Origin: Clostridia bacterium
GTDB lineage: Bacteria; Bacillota; Clostridia; Christensenellales; Borkfalkiaceae
Direction: 5' to 3'
DNA: 64,000 nt
NCBI GenBank assembly: GCA_017468085.1
Contig: JAFUJR010000006.1
Coordinates: forward strand, 1-64,000
The notes below the pieces were generated by a model. That model searched no databases and had not been told where the DNA came from. It saw only the letters and a program-made list of their open reading frames with translations. Of the stretch, positions 37,301 through 46,017 are shown piece after piece; the first letter of the stretch is position 1, and every line of letters begins with the position of its first letter. The position numbers were made by a program, and so were the translations under genes.

Positions 37301-37470
37301 TCAAGGTGTACACGATGATTATGGCTAAGGACTTCACTTTGGAAGAGGACGGCTACAACGTGCGTTCGTACACCTTCAAAAACGTCGGCGAATTTATCGT
37401 CTACGTAGTTGCATATGACGAGCTCGGCAACAGCTCTTCCGTCTACTATAACGTAGTCGTTACCCGATAA
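34360..37470 (+). CDS. Large exported Ig-like protein, second copy
   Basis: 1036 residues. A signal peptide of about 35 residues (hydrophobic core LCLTLCGAAVLGLGAF) ends near Q-N-A-G-A. There is no lipobox Cys, unlike the 3947 protein. The body is a series of beta-sandwich domains with recurrent GxYxVxYxAxDxxGN-like closing strands (for example AVYSAVDGYGNEG, and VVAYDELGNSSS near the C-terminus) typical of Ig-like modules. It occupies the same slot as the 1017-residue protein of the first cassette, and both contain FTTGEVY followed by a strand. No catalytic motif is seen. Glycan binding at the surface is inferred. Confidence 0.72.
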   Translation: MTKKIKILCLTLCGAAVLGLGAFATVNMQNAGAETELIVPEEYVLAEEYLYGDTLIVPTPSSVSIKSGNTETAAVSVVLRGPDGVAKGEGSYTLDKMGYYELTYYNANGISATQTFVVNKNNYGLGEGASATYVTDLLGETGKTGIDVTLKDGSSFTFNKTVNLNDFAGQELEVCKIFPMFRTSENENPDASTVSVKVVDCYDPTKFVEFYIWCGEAGQGVYYMGAGASTQNFTGLEQNFNRPHEMTEEYNGEFYKIHRPQRYQSKTAWGTGMGCRDNATMLGQDGMTLFWDLENHQIKAKSNSIRLITDIDAPEIYGLNVLDYDTFFTTGEVYLNIEVYNYTKSAFNFGVEKIFGMSGEELQNSKIVDAKAPDVSVGIEATENNTIYLQKGEPVVLPTIERVIDANYYGKTYLEVYRNYGKYGQALLNVENGVFVPDLAGNYTAVYSAVDGYGNEGKFLLDMVVVDEQNIVYTPTALNTMVAAQANVIPYIQASGLNKAVQTTVVVTAPNGEETEVADNGVDGYTYIPTHVGEYTISYIFKDNVYEETYAYTVACEDKNAAIFQKAFAFPSYFIKGASYTIAPVAAYTAGDGQFKENKASVSVSVDGGSYQPLTDAQMEEYKVEANSSIRFKASYGESFIESDLYSVVDVGYGKKTSEKQYLNYWQGNYSSATMLSEGAQYEFDGDGTLQFVNVVSSANFNAKFALQAQSAEKVTFTLRDARDPSGSYVTYTYQTQSATNVTLHVQQYEDNKLVLDRNILTKHKALAGEFTFAYSSLGMTLDDLLVEGVKAFNEDNALLEIVISGATSAASITVSQLNYQTFSKSVRESIPQIVFQTPNGALERNAVYEISPCYGSSVFSTVLAKDVKLTVVAPDGKVAKSVDNVTLENVAADKIYQLKLAQVGQYRIVYEATCLVSTRNGQEGLSNSDYYILNVSEGVAPTVKFKDGSNSQTVVNVKVGSTHDVKAFTVSDNVTAKDNIKVYTMIMAKDFTLEEDGYNVRSYTFKNVGEFIVYVVAYDELGNSSSVYYNVVVTR

Positions 37471-37482
37471 GGAGGCATAAGT

Positions 37483-39501
37483 ATGAAAAAACGTATAATT
37501 TCATGGATACTCAGCGCGCTTTGCGTATGCACTTTCTTGGGAGGCTGCGGCAAAGAGGACGAGCGAGTAGCGGAAAGAGAAAAATACAGATACACCGACG
37601 GCGTTCACGATTTAACCGCGCCCGAAACGGACGATTATATGGTGGAAAACGGCAAAACGGAGTATAAGCTCCTTTTGCCCTCTGTCTCGGATTCTAACCT
37701 TATCGTTGCCGAAGCGGAACTCAAATACTTTTTCGAGGAAGCAACGGGCATTAAATTGACTACGGTAACGGAGCCGGAGGAGGGCTTACCTCATACGGCG
37801 GGCGGGAAATATATTTCCCTCGGCGCAACGAAGATGTTGCAATCCGCAAACGTAGATTTAAAAGAGGACGTCATCGGTTCGCAAGGCGTTCGTATCATTA
37901 CGAAGGATAAGACGGTGTACGTTGCCGGCGCAACCTCGAACGGCGCGTTGAACGCTGTGTATACCTTCTTAAATCTTATGTTCGATTACGAGCAGTTCGC
38001 CTACGATTGCTTTACGATTACCGAAACGAGAAACGTCAAGCTCCGTGATTTCAACGTAGTGGACGTGCCCGATTTTGAAATGCGCACCAGCCCTGCCGCG
38101 TTGACCGACCAAAACCCCGATAATCTGCAATACCGTTTCCGCACGCGCACGTACAGCGAGTATTTCTTGCCCGTAGGCGACACCGACAACGGTGCAAGCG
38201 AGCATATTATTCACAACACCTCCAACGTAATTCCTCGCGAAGCGCCTACTTCGCAGGAAAAGTGGTTTTCCGACCAGAGCGGTCAAGGCGCGGACAATAC
38301 GCAGCTTTGCTATACGGCGCACGGCGACGTGGAGGCTTACGAGGCGTTGGTATCGCGCGCGGCGGAGGTTATTTCCCGTTCCTTGGTGAAATATACGCCC
38401 GATAAATACCCTCTGCGCAACATCGTTACGTTTACGCAAGAGGACAACGCCAATACGATGTGTAATTGCGAATGGTGCTCCAAGGCAAAGGAAAAATACG
38501 GCACGCAGTCGGCGCTTGCGCTGATTATGGCAAACAATATCCGCGCAAAACTTGAAGAATGGATGAATATGCCCGAAAACGCGGCGTATAAGCGCGATCT
38601 TACCCTTGTATTCTTTGCTTATGCGGCGTTCGTAGAAGCCCCCGCGCATTACGATGAAGAAGTAGGGAAATACGTCGTCAATCACCCCGACTTGGAAATG
38701 CGCGACGACGTCGGCGTATACTACGCGATTTCCAGCGGTTTAAGCTATCAAAAGAATATCTACGACGAAGCGAGCAAGGAGGGGCTTGAAAACTCCTTAA
38801 AATGGTTTGATATTGCTCCCACCGTACTGCTGTGGACGTACGACGCAAACTTCGGTAACTTCTTATTCAGAACGGCAGGTACGAATTTCTACGATACCGA
38901 CGCATATCAATTCTTTGCGGCAGGCGGTGCGGAAGTTATCTTTAAGCAATCCGCAATGCCCGGCGCAAACGTAACCTCTTTCCAGATGTTGGATATTTAT
39001 TTGGATTCCAAAATGCAATGGGATACCACGCAGGATATTCACGAATTGACGCAAAGATGGTTTAAGGCGATGTTTAAGGACGCGGCGGACGTGATGTACG
39101 ATTTGTACGTGCAGGAAAATAATTGGGCGATCATCGTCGCGCACGAAACTAAAAAAATTACGCAAACGGGTATCATTAACTACGCAATCAGCCGCGAATA
39201 TTGGCAATACGAAATGTTAAAAAGTTGGTTGGATAGTATTGACAAAGCAAGAGAACTTGTGGTAAAATATGAAACAATTGACCCCGAATTGCATAAAGTC
39301 TTAAAAGAACATATCGATATTGAATGGGTATGCCCCGCATATTATATGCTTGCTTATAACGAGGATAGCTTGCCCAACGACGTGTACAATCAAATGGTTA
39401 TGTACTTTAAGACGGATATTTCAAGCTTAAAAGAATTCCGCTTTGCGGAAAGATCCCCCTCGACAATCGGTACTTGGGCGGCGAGCTTGTCTTTGCGATA
39501 A
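37483..39501 (+). CDS. DUF4838 domain lipoprotein, second copy
   Basis: 672 residues. The lipobox L-G-G-C gives lipidation at Cys22. A GH67/GH20b-like N-terminal domain at about 55-200 (YISLGATKML, GVRIITKDKTVYVAG) leads into DUF4838 with the Cys motif C327-N-C329-E-W-C332 and VFFAYAAFVEAP. It resembles the C-terminal half of the 2068-residue fusion more closely than the 7012 copy: both have VPDFEM/SPDFEM, FFAY and QLCYTA segments. AAGGAGGC precedes the ATG. It ends the second five-gene cassette. Catalysis has not been shown for the family as far as I know. Confidence 0.82.
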   Translation: MKKRIISWILSALCVCTFLGGCGKEDERVAEREKYRYTDGVHDLTAPETDDYMVENGKTEYKLLLPSVSDSNLIVAEAELKYFFEEATGIKLTTVTEPEEGLPHTAGGKYISLGATKMLQSANVDLKEDVIGSQGVRIITKDKTVYVAGATSNGALNAVYTFLNLMFDYEQFAYDCFTITETRNVKLRDFNVVDVPDFEMRTSPAALTDQNPDNLQYRFRTRTYSEYFLPVGDTDNGASEHIIHNTSNVIPREAPTSQEKWFSDQSGQGADNTQLCYTAHGDVEAYEALVSRAAEVISRSLVKYTPDKYPLRNIVTFTQEDNANTMCNCEWCSKAKEKYGTQSALALIMANNIRAKLEEWMNMPENAAYKRDLTLVFFAYAAFVEAPAHYDEEVGKYVVNHPDLEMRDDVGVYYAISSGLSYQKNIYDEASKEGLENSLKWFDIAPTVLLWTYDANFGNFLFRTAGTNFYDTDAYQFFAAGGAEVIFKQSAMPGANVTSFQMLDIYLDSKMQWDTTQDIHELTQRWFKAMFKDAADVMYDLYVQENNWAIIVAHETKKITQTGIINYAISREYWQYEMLKSWLDSIDKARELVVKYETIDPELHKVLKEHIDIEWVCPAYYMLAYNEDSLPNDVYNQMVMYFKTDISSLKEFRFAERSPSTIGTWAASLSLR

Positions 39502-39531
39502 GCGTATAGGCTGTATGGGAGAAAGACAAAA

Positions 39532-41433
39532 ATGAAGAAATTTTTATCCTTTATATTATCTTGTACAATGTGCTTTTCGGCGGCGATTGCCGTTGGCTGT
39601 AACGACAATAATTCTTCCGCTCCTGCGCCTGTCGTGGAGAAATTGGAGATGGGGAAAGAGAACTTCCTCATCACGTTGGGGGATAGGGTAGAATTGCCCG
39701 TTTCCTACAACGTATTGGAAGGGAAAACCTTTACGTGGAAATCCTCCTCCCCGTCCGTTGTTTCCGTGGACCAAAACGGCTTTGTGGAGGGCTTGAAAGT
39801 CGGTTCGGCAACGATCACGGCAGAGTACGGCTCTAAACAGGTAAGTTGCAGGGTGGAAGTGGATATGGCGGGCAACGTGCCCACGCTTGCATTCGGTAAC
39901 AACGTACGCGACGAAATCACGATTATGAAAGGCACGGAATTTGCGCTCGGCGCGTGCGTGCAGTTCAACGGAAAGACCTTTACCGACGGCGAAATTGAAT
40001 ATTACGTCGCAGATAAAACGGTTGGCGACGTCGTAGACGGCAAATTCGTAGCGAACGACGCAGTCGGCAGTACGGAAGTGAGCATTTTTGCAACTTGGCG
40101 TGGCTTAACCGTACACGCAGAAACCGTTTCGATCAACGTCATTCCCGAAAATACGGTGCTCTTTAACGGCGGTATGCTCACCTCGATTGATTTGTACACC
40201 GTAACCGAGCACGAGGGCGTAGAATACGCAACCTCGCAGACGATTTCTTCCGTGTTCGTTTCCGAGGACGGTAAGGAAGTAACCGATTATACGCTCTCCG
40301 TTATGGACGAGGGGATTGCCAGCCTTGAAAAAACGGGCGGCGCTTGGAATATTCAAGCGAAAAAAGCGGGTAAAACCAATCTTATCGTCGCTTACGGCGA
40401 CAAAGAAGTGTCCTTTGACGTCGTCGTAGCCCGTCCCGTAAAGGTTTTGGACGTTGCCATCGAGTATTCGATTGCCGACGGACAGTGCTTTGACGGAGCA
40501 ACCCAAACGATGAAGCCCGTAAGCGAGATTGTCGACGGTTTCGAGGGTATGGTTTCGTATGCAATCGACGGCAAGGAATACAAACTTAAAGACGGAAAGC
40601 TGAATATTGGGGAAAGTAACGGTAATTTGGTTACCTTCTACAACGATACCGTCGGCTATCAAGCCGTTTGCAACGTATATACCAAAGTTATAGACGAATT
40701 ACAGGATTTTGTGTCTATTTACGCAAGCGAAGTGCCGACGGATATTACGGGCTCGTATATGCTCGGCAGAGATATCATCGAACCGGACACGATACTTTCC
40801 ATGCCCGAGGGAATGAAACCCAACAACTTCGCGGGTACGTTCGACGGGAAAGGGCACGTGTTGACCTTTATTTTCGATCACGGCACGGAATATAGATTCG
40901 GGCTTTTCGGCGAATTTTTGAAGGGCGCAACGATTAAGAATTTGGCGTTCCATAATATTTACAAGAGCGCAACGGCGGGCAAAAATCCCGCAGGTATCCT
41001 TTGCGGGGAAGGTTCGGACGGTATGCCTGAAACCCCTTACAGTACCCTCGAAAATATCTATGCGGACGTGCAGTTTATCCAATCGGGCGCAAGTAACCTT
41101 GCCTTTATGGGGAATGCGATGTGGGCGGTGCATTTGAAAAACGTCATCGTCTACGTGCCCGAAGTGCCCGTGGCGGACACCTACGGCTCGTTTGCGCGCG
41201 GAGAGGTTGCATCAACAAGCAATAGCTTCGTTATTTCAAGCGCGCCTTTGTACAAAACGACTGCGTCGACAAATTTCAGGGTAGTACCTACTTTGTATGC
41301 CGATTACAACGCATTTAAGGCGGCGGGTCGCGACTTTGATTCTTTCAGCGTAGAATTCTGGGACGTAACGACGTACGGCGTTCCCGTTTGGAAGACGTTG
41401 GTGGACGATTTTGCCGACGTATTCGACGCTTAA
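39532..41433 (+). CDS. Surface lipoprotein with BIG2 domain and beta-helix-like end
   Basis: 633 residues. The lipobox A-V-G-C gives lipidation at Cys23. A BIG2-type domain at about 50-110 (FTWKSSSPSVVSVDQNG) is followed by further Ig-like domains. A C-terminal region from about 385 has the opening IDELQDF and FAGTFDGKGHVLTF, a diverged form of the module in the 18532 and 22594 proteins. The steps GLFGEFLKGATIKNLAF fit a right-handed beta-helix. No catalytic motif is recognised. It sits between the DUF4838 lipoprotein and the cytoplasmic GH130, so it probably belongs to the same glycan-acquisition set. Confidence 0.75.
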   Translation: MKKFLSFILSCTMCFSAAIAVGCNDNNSSAPAPVVEKLEMGKENFLITLGDRVELPVSYNVLEGKTFTWKSSSPSVVSVDQNGFVEGLKVGSATITAEYGSKQVSCRVEVDMAGNVPTLAFGNNVRDEITIMKGTEFALGACVQFNGKTFTDGEIEYYVADKTVGDVVDGKFVANDAVGSTEVSIFATWRGLTVHAETVSINVIPENTVLFNGGMLTSIDLYTVTEHEGVEYATSQTISSVFVSEDGKEVTDYTLSVMDEGIASLEKTGGAWNIQAKKAGKTNLIVAYGDKEVSFDVVVARPVKVLDVAIEYSIADGQCFDGATQTMKPVSEIVDGFEGMVSYAIDGKEYKLKDGKLNIGESNGNLVTFYNDTVGYQAVCNVYTKVIDELQDFVSIYASEVPTDITGSYMLGRDIIEPDTILSMPEGMKPNNFAGTFDGKGHVLTFIFDHGTEYRFGLFGEFLKGATIKNLAFHNIYKSATAGKNPAGILCGEGSDGMPETPYSTLENIYADVQFIQSGASNLAFMGNAMWAVHLKNVIVYVPEVPVADTYGSFARGEVASTSNSFVISSAPLYKTTASTNFRVVPTLYADYNAFKAAGRDFDSFSVEFWDVTTYGVPVWKTLVDDFADVFDA

Positions 41434-41456
41434 CCATTCAAAAGGAAATTTGAGAT

Positions 41457-42494
41457 ATGAAACTGCAAAAATACGCAAATAATCCTATCTTAAAACCCAA
41501 TCCCGCCAATCAATGGGAGGAACGCTGCGTGCTGAACCCCGCGGTGATTTATGACGATAAAAATCAAGAATTCGTCATGCTTTACCGCGCGGCGGGCAAC
41601 GACGTGCGCCATCAAATCAAATTGGGTTTGGCAACAAGTAAGGACGGTATCCATTTCGTCCGGCAAAGCGATAAGCCCGCGTTCGAGGGCAGCCACGACG
41701 AACCCGACGGCGGTTGCGTGGAAGACCCGCGCCTTATGAAAATCGGGGATATGTACTATCTCACTTACGCGGCAAGAGCCTACGCGCCCGGTCAGTATTG
41801 GCTTGTGGAATACGTAGAAGGCGTTTCCAAGTCGCCCACGTACATGGACGAAACGGACGTATCCGGAGAAGAAATCCCTACGTTTGCGAAGAATAATATC
41901 ACCGTTACTTACCTCGCGGCGACCAAAGATTTTAAGGTTTACAAGAAATTTGGACGTATCACCGAGGCGACGGTGGATGACCGCGACGTATACCTATTCC
42001 CTGAAAAGGTAGGGGGCAGGTATGCGATGATCAGCCGTCCGAAGTTTAAAAATGCGCCTGTGAAGATGCCTTCCATTTGGATTTCCTTCGGCGACGACCT
42101 AATCGAATACGATAAGCCCGAACTGCTTATGACGGGCGAGCAGTGGTGGGAAACCCAGCGTATGGGCGGCGGTACGCCTCCTATTAAAACGGAATACGGC
42201 TGGTTTATGCTCTATCACGGCGTTGACGCCAAGGGGATTTACCGCGTCGGGGCAGTGCTTATGGATTTAAACGACCCCAGAAAGATTATTGCAAGAACAA
42301 AAGATTATCTTATGGAGCCCGAACACGATTACGAAACCTGCGGTATTTACGAGGGCTGCGTATTCCCTACGGGTACGGTTGTAAAGGACGGCACGCTGTA
42401 CGTTTACTACGGCACGGCGGATACGTATATCGGTCTTGCTACGGCGGATTTTAACGAACTTTTAAATTACATGATGACGGAATGTAAGGTATGA
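41457..42494 (+). CDS. GH130 beta-mannoside phosphorylase
   Basis: 345 residues, no signal peptide. The five-bladed beta-propeller of GH130 is evident: NPILKP opening, NPAVIYDDKNQEFVMLYRAAG, and the VEDPRL block at 88-93, where the family's catalytic aspartate lies (Asp90). MISRPKF and WFMLYHGVD follow, then GCVFPTGTVVKDGTLYVYYG. These enzymes split beta-mannosides with phosphate to mannose-1-phosphate. Known substrates include mannosyl-glucose, beta-1,4-mannooligosaccharides and mannosyl-GlcNAc. A phosphohexomutase follows with a four-base overlap, which fits conversion of the released mannose-1-phosphate. With GH38 and GH20 nearby, mannosyl-GlcNAc from N-glycans is a good candidate substrate, by inference. 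Confidence 0.92.
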   Translation: MKLQKYANNPILKPNPANQWEERCVLNPAVIYDDKNQEFVMLYRAAGNDVRHQIKLGLATSKDGIHFVRQSDKPAFEGSHDEPDGGCVEDPRLMKIGDMYYLTYAARAYAPGQYWLVEYVEGVSKSPTYMDETDVSGEEIPTFAKNNITVTYLAATKDFKVYKKFGRITEATVDDRDVYLFPEKVGGRYAMISRPKFKNAPVKMPSIWISFGDDLIEYDKPELLMTGEQWWETQRMGGGTPPIKTEYGWFMLYHGVDAKGIYRVGAVLMDLNDPRKIIARTKDYLMEPEHDYETCGIYEGCVFPTGTVVKDGTLYVYYGTADTYIGLATADFNELLNYMMTECKV

Positions 42495-44110
42495 CAGAAT
42501 TTGAAAGATGGCTGGAAAAAGTTGAAAATCAAGAGATAAAAAACGAGCTTGTTTCCGTAGTTGGAAAAGAGAAAGAAATCGAGGATAGATTTTATAAATC
42601 TTTGACTTTCGGGACGGGTGGACTCCGCGGAACGATAGGGGCAGGTACGAATCGAATGAACGTATACACCGTAGGCAGGGCTACGTTCGGGCTTGCGGAA
42701 TACCTGCTTTCTACGGGCGGAAAAAGCATTGCCATCGCGTATGACAGCCGTAATAAATCGGCGGAATTTGCGCGATTGGCGGCAGAAATTATGTCGTACA
42801 AAGGGATTAAGGCATACTTGTTTTCCGAGCTTACGCCCACGCCCGTATTGTCCTTTGCGGTGCGCTATTTGAAAGCGAGCGCAGGTATCGTGATTACGGC
42901 AAGCCATAACCCCAAAGAATATAACGGGTATAAGGTATATAATTCGCTTGGCTGTCAAATTACGGACGAGGCGGCGACGGCGATTACGGCAAGCATTGAA
43001 AACTTTGATTATTTCAACGATTTCACGCCGAACGAAGACTTGATAGAAGTCTTGGACGACGGCGTAAAAAAGGCGTTTTTAGAGACAATACAAGCCTTTT
43101 CGTTGACGAAAATTACGGACGAAAACGCGCCGAGTATCGTATATTCTCCCTTGCACGGCACGGGCAGAAAATACGTGCAAGCCATCTTAAAGGAAATGGG
43201 CGTAAAGGAATTGCATACCGTTGCGGAGCAGGAAATGCCCGACGGAAACTTTACTACTTGTCCGTATCCTAATCCTGAAGAAAAGGCGGCTCTGACGCTC
43301 GCGTTGCGCGACGCGGAAATTTATAAGCCTGACCTTGTCATGGCAACCGACCCCGACGCGGACCGTATCGGTATTGCCGTACCAAACGAAAAAGGAGAGT
43401 ACGTTCTTTTCAACGGCAACGAAACGGGTAGCGTTCTGTTATACTATATTTTGCTTAAAAAGCAAGAAATGGGCATACCGTGTACGCGTTCAACAGTTAT
43501 TAAAACGATTGTAACTACCGATATTATCTTTGATATGGCAAAGGAATTCGGCGCGGAAGTCAAAGAAGTTTTGACGGGCTTTAAGTATATCGGCGAGGCG
43601 CTTGAAGATACGCAAGATTATCTTTTGGGCTTAGAGGAAAGTTATGGGTATCTTGTCGGTACGCACGCAAGGGATAAGGACGCCGTTTCGGCGGCGATGC
43701 TGATTGCCGAAGCGTGCGCTTACTTTAAAGGAAAGGGCAAGAGCCTTTACGGGGTTTTGCAAGAAATTTACGAAAGATACGGATATTATCAAACGGACTT
43801 GAAGTCTATTTCGATGCCGGGCAAAGACGGTATGGAAAAAATGAAAGAGGTGCTTGCGAATATCCGCAAAAATCCGCCGAAAGAAATTGACGGACAGCCG
43901 CTCGTTTTCGACGATTTTGCAAACGGATTATTCGGTTTACCCAAGAGCGACGTATTGCGCTTTAAGAGCGAGGATTGCCGCTTGATTATCAGACCGAGCG
44001 GCACAGAACCGAAAATGAAAATTTATTTGCAGGCAAAAGCACAAAACAAGTCGCTTGCTATAGAAAAATTGCAGTCTATGCAAGTCTTATTGAAGGATTT
44101 TACGGCTTGA
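42491..44110 (+). CDS. Phosphoglucomutase/phosphomannomutase
   Basis: 539 residues. The four alpha-D-phosphohexomutase signatures are intact: ITASHNPKE with phosphoserine Ser138, the metal loop TDPDADR (Asp287, Asp289, Asp291), the sugar-recognition loop around LEESYGYLVG, and the phosphate site RPSGTEPK (501-508). It interconverts hexose-1- and hexose-6-phosphates in the cytoplasm. Its ATG overlaps the GH130 stop (ATGA), so the two are translationally coupled, which points to mannose-1-phosphate as the physiological substrate. The length is slightly under the usual 560-580 of the PgcA-type group. Glucose specificity cannot be excluded. Confidence 0.93.
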   Translation: MTEFERWLEKVENQEIKNELVSVVGKEKEIEDRFYKSLTFGTGGLRGTIGAGTNRMNVYTVGRATFGLAEYLLSTGGKSIAIAYDSRNKSAEFARLAAEIMSYKGIKAYLFSELTPTPVLSFAVRYLKASAGIVITASHNPKEYNGYKVYNSLGCQITDEAATAITASIENFDYFNDFTPNEDLIEVLDDGVKKAFLETIQAFSLTKITDENAPSIVYSPLHGTGRKYVQAILKEMGVKELHTVAEQEMPDGNFTTCPYPNPEEKAALTLALRDAEIYKPDLVMATDPDADRIGIAVPNEKGEYVLFNGNETGSVLLYYILLKKQEMGIPCTRSTVIKTIVTTDIIFDMAKEFGAEVKEVLTGFKYIGEALEDTQDYLLGLEESYGYLVGTHARDKDAVSAAMLIAEACAYFKGKGKSLYGVLQEIYERYGYYQTDLKSISMPGKDGMEKMKEVLANIRKNPPKEIDGQPLVFDDFANGLFGLPKSDVLRFKSEDCRLIIRPSGTEPKMKIYLQAKAQNKSLAIEKLQSMQVLLKDFTA

Positions 44111-44139
44111 TTGACGTAATATAATTATGAGGTAAGGAA

Positions 44140-45816
44140 ATGCTTTATCCTAAATCAAACAAATACAGAGATATCTACAATTTAAACGGGATTTGGAAAT
44201 TCAAAACGGTTGCGGAGGATTATCTTCCCACGGTCAAAGCAGAGGACGCGTCTTGTATGGCAGTACCCGCAAGTTATAACGATATCGTTACTGACCGCGC
44301 CACCAAGGAGCACGTGGGCAAGGTGCTTTACGAAACGGTTTTCTCCATTCCCGTACGTGAAAATATGCTTTATCGGTTGCGGATCGGCGCAACCAGCCAT
44401 CAATGCGACGTTTATTTGAACGGGAAACACATTGGCAGGGGAATCAACGGCTTTTTTCCCATCGATTTGCCCTTGGATAATTTGCAAGAAGAGAACCGTT
44501 TGTCCGTCGTCATCGACAATCGTTTGACCTTCCAAACCTTGCCTCCCGGCAAAGTGGAAAAGGGCAGACAGACGTACAACCACGATTTCTATAATTTCAC
44601 GGGCATTCACCGCGACGTGTTGGTGTATTCCTTGCCCCAAAAACATATCCGCGATATCCGTATAAAGACGGTGGTCGGCGGCGATTATTCGGCGGTGTCC
44701 GTCGAGGTGGATACGGACTGCAAACAGATTGCTTGCAAGATTAAAGACGCCGAAAATAACGTGGTGGCAACGGGTACGGCTGGCTTATTAAAAGTGGAAT
44801 ATCCTCATACCTGGTCTACCGAAACGCCCTATTTATATACCCTCGTTGTTGAAACGGAAAGCGATAAGTACGAGGAACGTTTCGGTATCCGTAAGGTACA
44901 CGTAGACGAAAAAGGGTTCTATTTAAACGACAAGCCCGTTTACTTTAAGGGTTTTGGGATGCACGAGGATTTCTTCATTTTGGGCAAAGGCAACAACGCG
45001 GCTGTCAACATCCGTAATTTCGAGCTTCTCAAATGGATGAACGCAAACTCTTTCCGCACCAGCCATTATCCGTACAGCGAAGAAATTATGGACCTTGCCG
45101 ACGAATACGGATTTTTGGTCATCGACGAAGTGCCAGCCGTAGGTATGCATTGGTGGGACGATTACAATTTTGCTCCCGATAAGGTAAACGGCGAAACGGC
45201 GATTTTGCATAAAGAGCTCATTAAACAGCTGATGGACCGCGATAAAAATCACCCTTGCGTAGTGATGCTCAGCGTCGCAAACGAACCCGCCACGCACGAA
45301 GAGGCGGCAGGCGAATATTTCAAGGACGTCATTTCTTACGCGCGCACGGTGTGCGATTTACCCCTCACGCTTGTAGAGTTTACGCATTTTACGGAAAACT
45401 CGTTGGTTACGGATTGGATAGACGTCGTTTGTATCAATCGCTATTACGCTTGGTACACCGAGCACGCGCAAATCGACGTGGTGTGCGACAGATTGCAGGA
45501 CGAATTACACGCCTACTATAAGGCGGCAAAGAAGCCGATCATCGTTACGGAATTTGGCGCGGATACTTTGGAAGGCGTGCATATGGTGCCGAGTGAAACG
45601 TTTTCGGAGGAATTCCAAGAGGAATACTTGATTGAAAACTTTAAGGCTATCGACTCTTGCGAGGGGTGCATAGGCGAGCATATTTGGAACTTTGCCGACT
45701 TTAAGACGAAAGAGGGGCTTAGACGTGCAAGAGGAAACAGAAAGGGCGTTTTCACTCGTGAAAGACAACCCAAATTGGCAGCGCATTTCGTGCGTAAGCG
45801 CTGGAAAGATAAGTGA
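44140..45816 (+). CDS. uidA: Beta-glucuronidase, GH2
   Basis: 558 residues, no signal peptide. The GH2 order is complete: sugar-binding domain, Ig-like domain, catalytic barrel. The acid/base is Glu382 in VANEP and the nucleophile Glu471 in VTEFG. The glucuronate-recognising N-x-K motif is present as N533-R-K535 in GNRKGVFTRERQPK, and the NRYYAWY and NFADF segments match bacterial beta-glucuronidases. It would release glucuronic acid from imported glycans or conjugates. It lies 29 bases after the mutase and is the last gene of the cluster, followed by a terminator. The long active-site loop typical of drug-glucuronide enzymes is not obvious. Confidence 0.87.
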   Translation: MLYPKSNKYRDIYNLNGIWKFKTVAEDYLPTVKAEDASCMAVPASYNDIVTDRATKEHVGKVLYETVFSIPVRENMLYRLRIGATSHQCDVYLNGKHIGRGINGFFPIDLPLDNLQEENRLSVVIDNRLTFQTLPPGKVEKGRQTYNHDFYNFTGIHRDVLVYSLPQKHIRDIRIKTVVGGDYSAVSVEVDTDCKQIACKIKDAENNVVATGTAGLLKVEYPHTWSTETPYLYTLVVETESDKYEERFGIRKVHVDEKGFYLNDKPVYFKGFGMHEDFFILGKGNNAAVNIRNFELLKWMNANSFRTSHYPYSEEIMDLADEYGFLVIDEVPAVGMHWWDDYNFAPDKVNGETAILHKELIKQLMDRDKNHPCVVMLSVANEPATHEEAAGEYFKDVISYARTVCDLPLTLVEFTHFTENSLVTDWIDVVCINRYYAWYTEHAQIDVVCDRLQDELHAYYKAAKKPIIVTEFGADTLEGVHMVPSETFSEEFQEEYLIENFKAIDSCEGCIGEHIWNFADFKTKEGLRRARGNRKGVFTRERQPKLAAHFVRKRWKDK

Positions 45817-45826
45817 GAACAAAAAG

Positions 45827-45861
45827 GGGCAATTTGGATAAAACCGTTGCCTCCTTTTTTG
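45827..45861 (+). terminator. Terminator of the 18.5-45.8 kb cluster
   Basis: AAAAAGGGGCAA pairs with TTGCCTCCTTTTTT with one bulged base; the T-run is part of the right arm. It falls directly after the beta-glucuronidase stop. Confidence 0.75.
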
Positions 45862-45891
45862 TAAGTAGTAAAAAAGTGCAACGTAAAACTC

Positions 45892-45920
45892 TTGACGGTG
45901 CGCACGGTTTATATTATAAT
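45892..45920 (+). promoter_or_regulatory. Sigma-A promoter of the SGNH-GH2 pair
   Basis: TTGACG (45892-45897), a 17-base spacer and TATAAT (45915-45920). The start should be near 45927, giving a leader of about 90 bases before the 46018 ATG. No clear operator palindrome is seen. Confidence 0.85.
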
Positions 45921-46017
45921 TATCGTGAAAAAGAAATTTGCAAGTAAAAGGAGTTTTATAAAAAGAGTTTAATCAAAACGATAGGAACGTTTTATCCGAA
46001 TTGCGGAGAGGTAAAGT

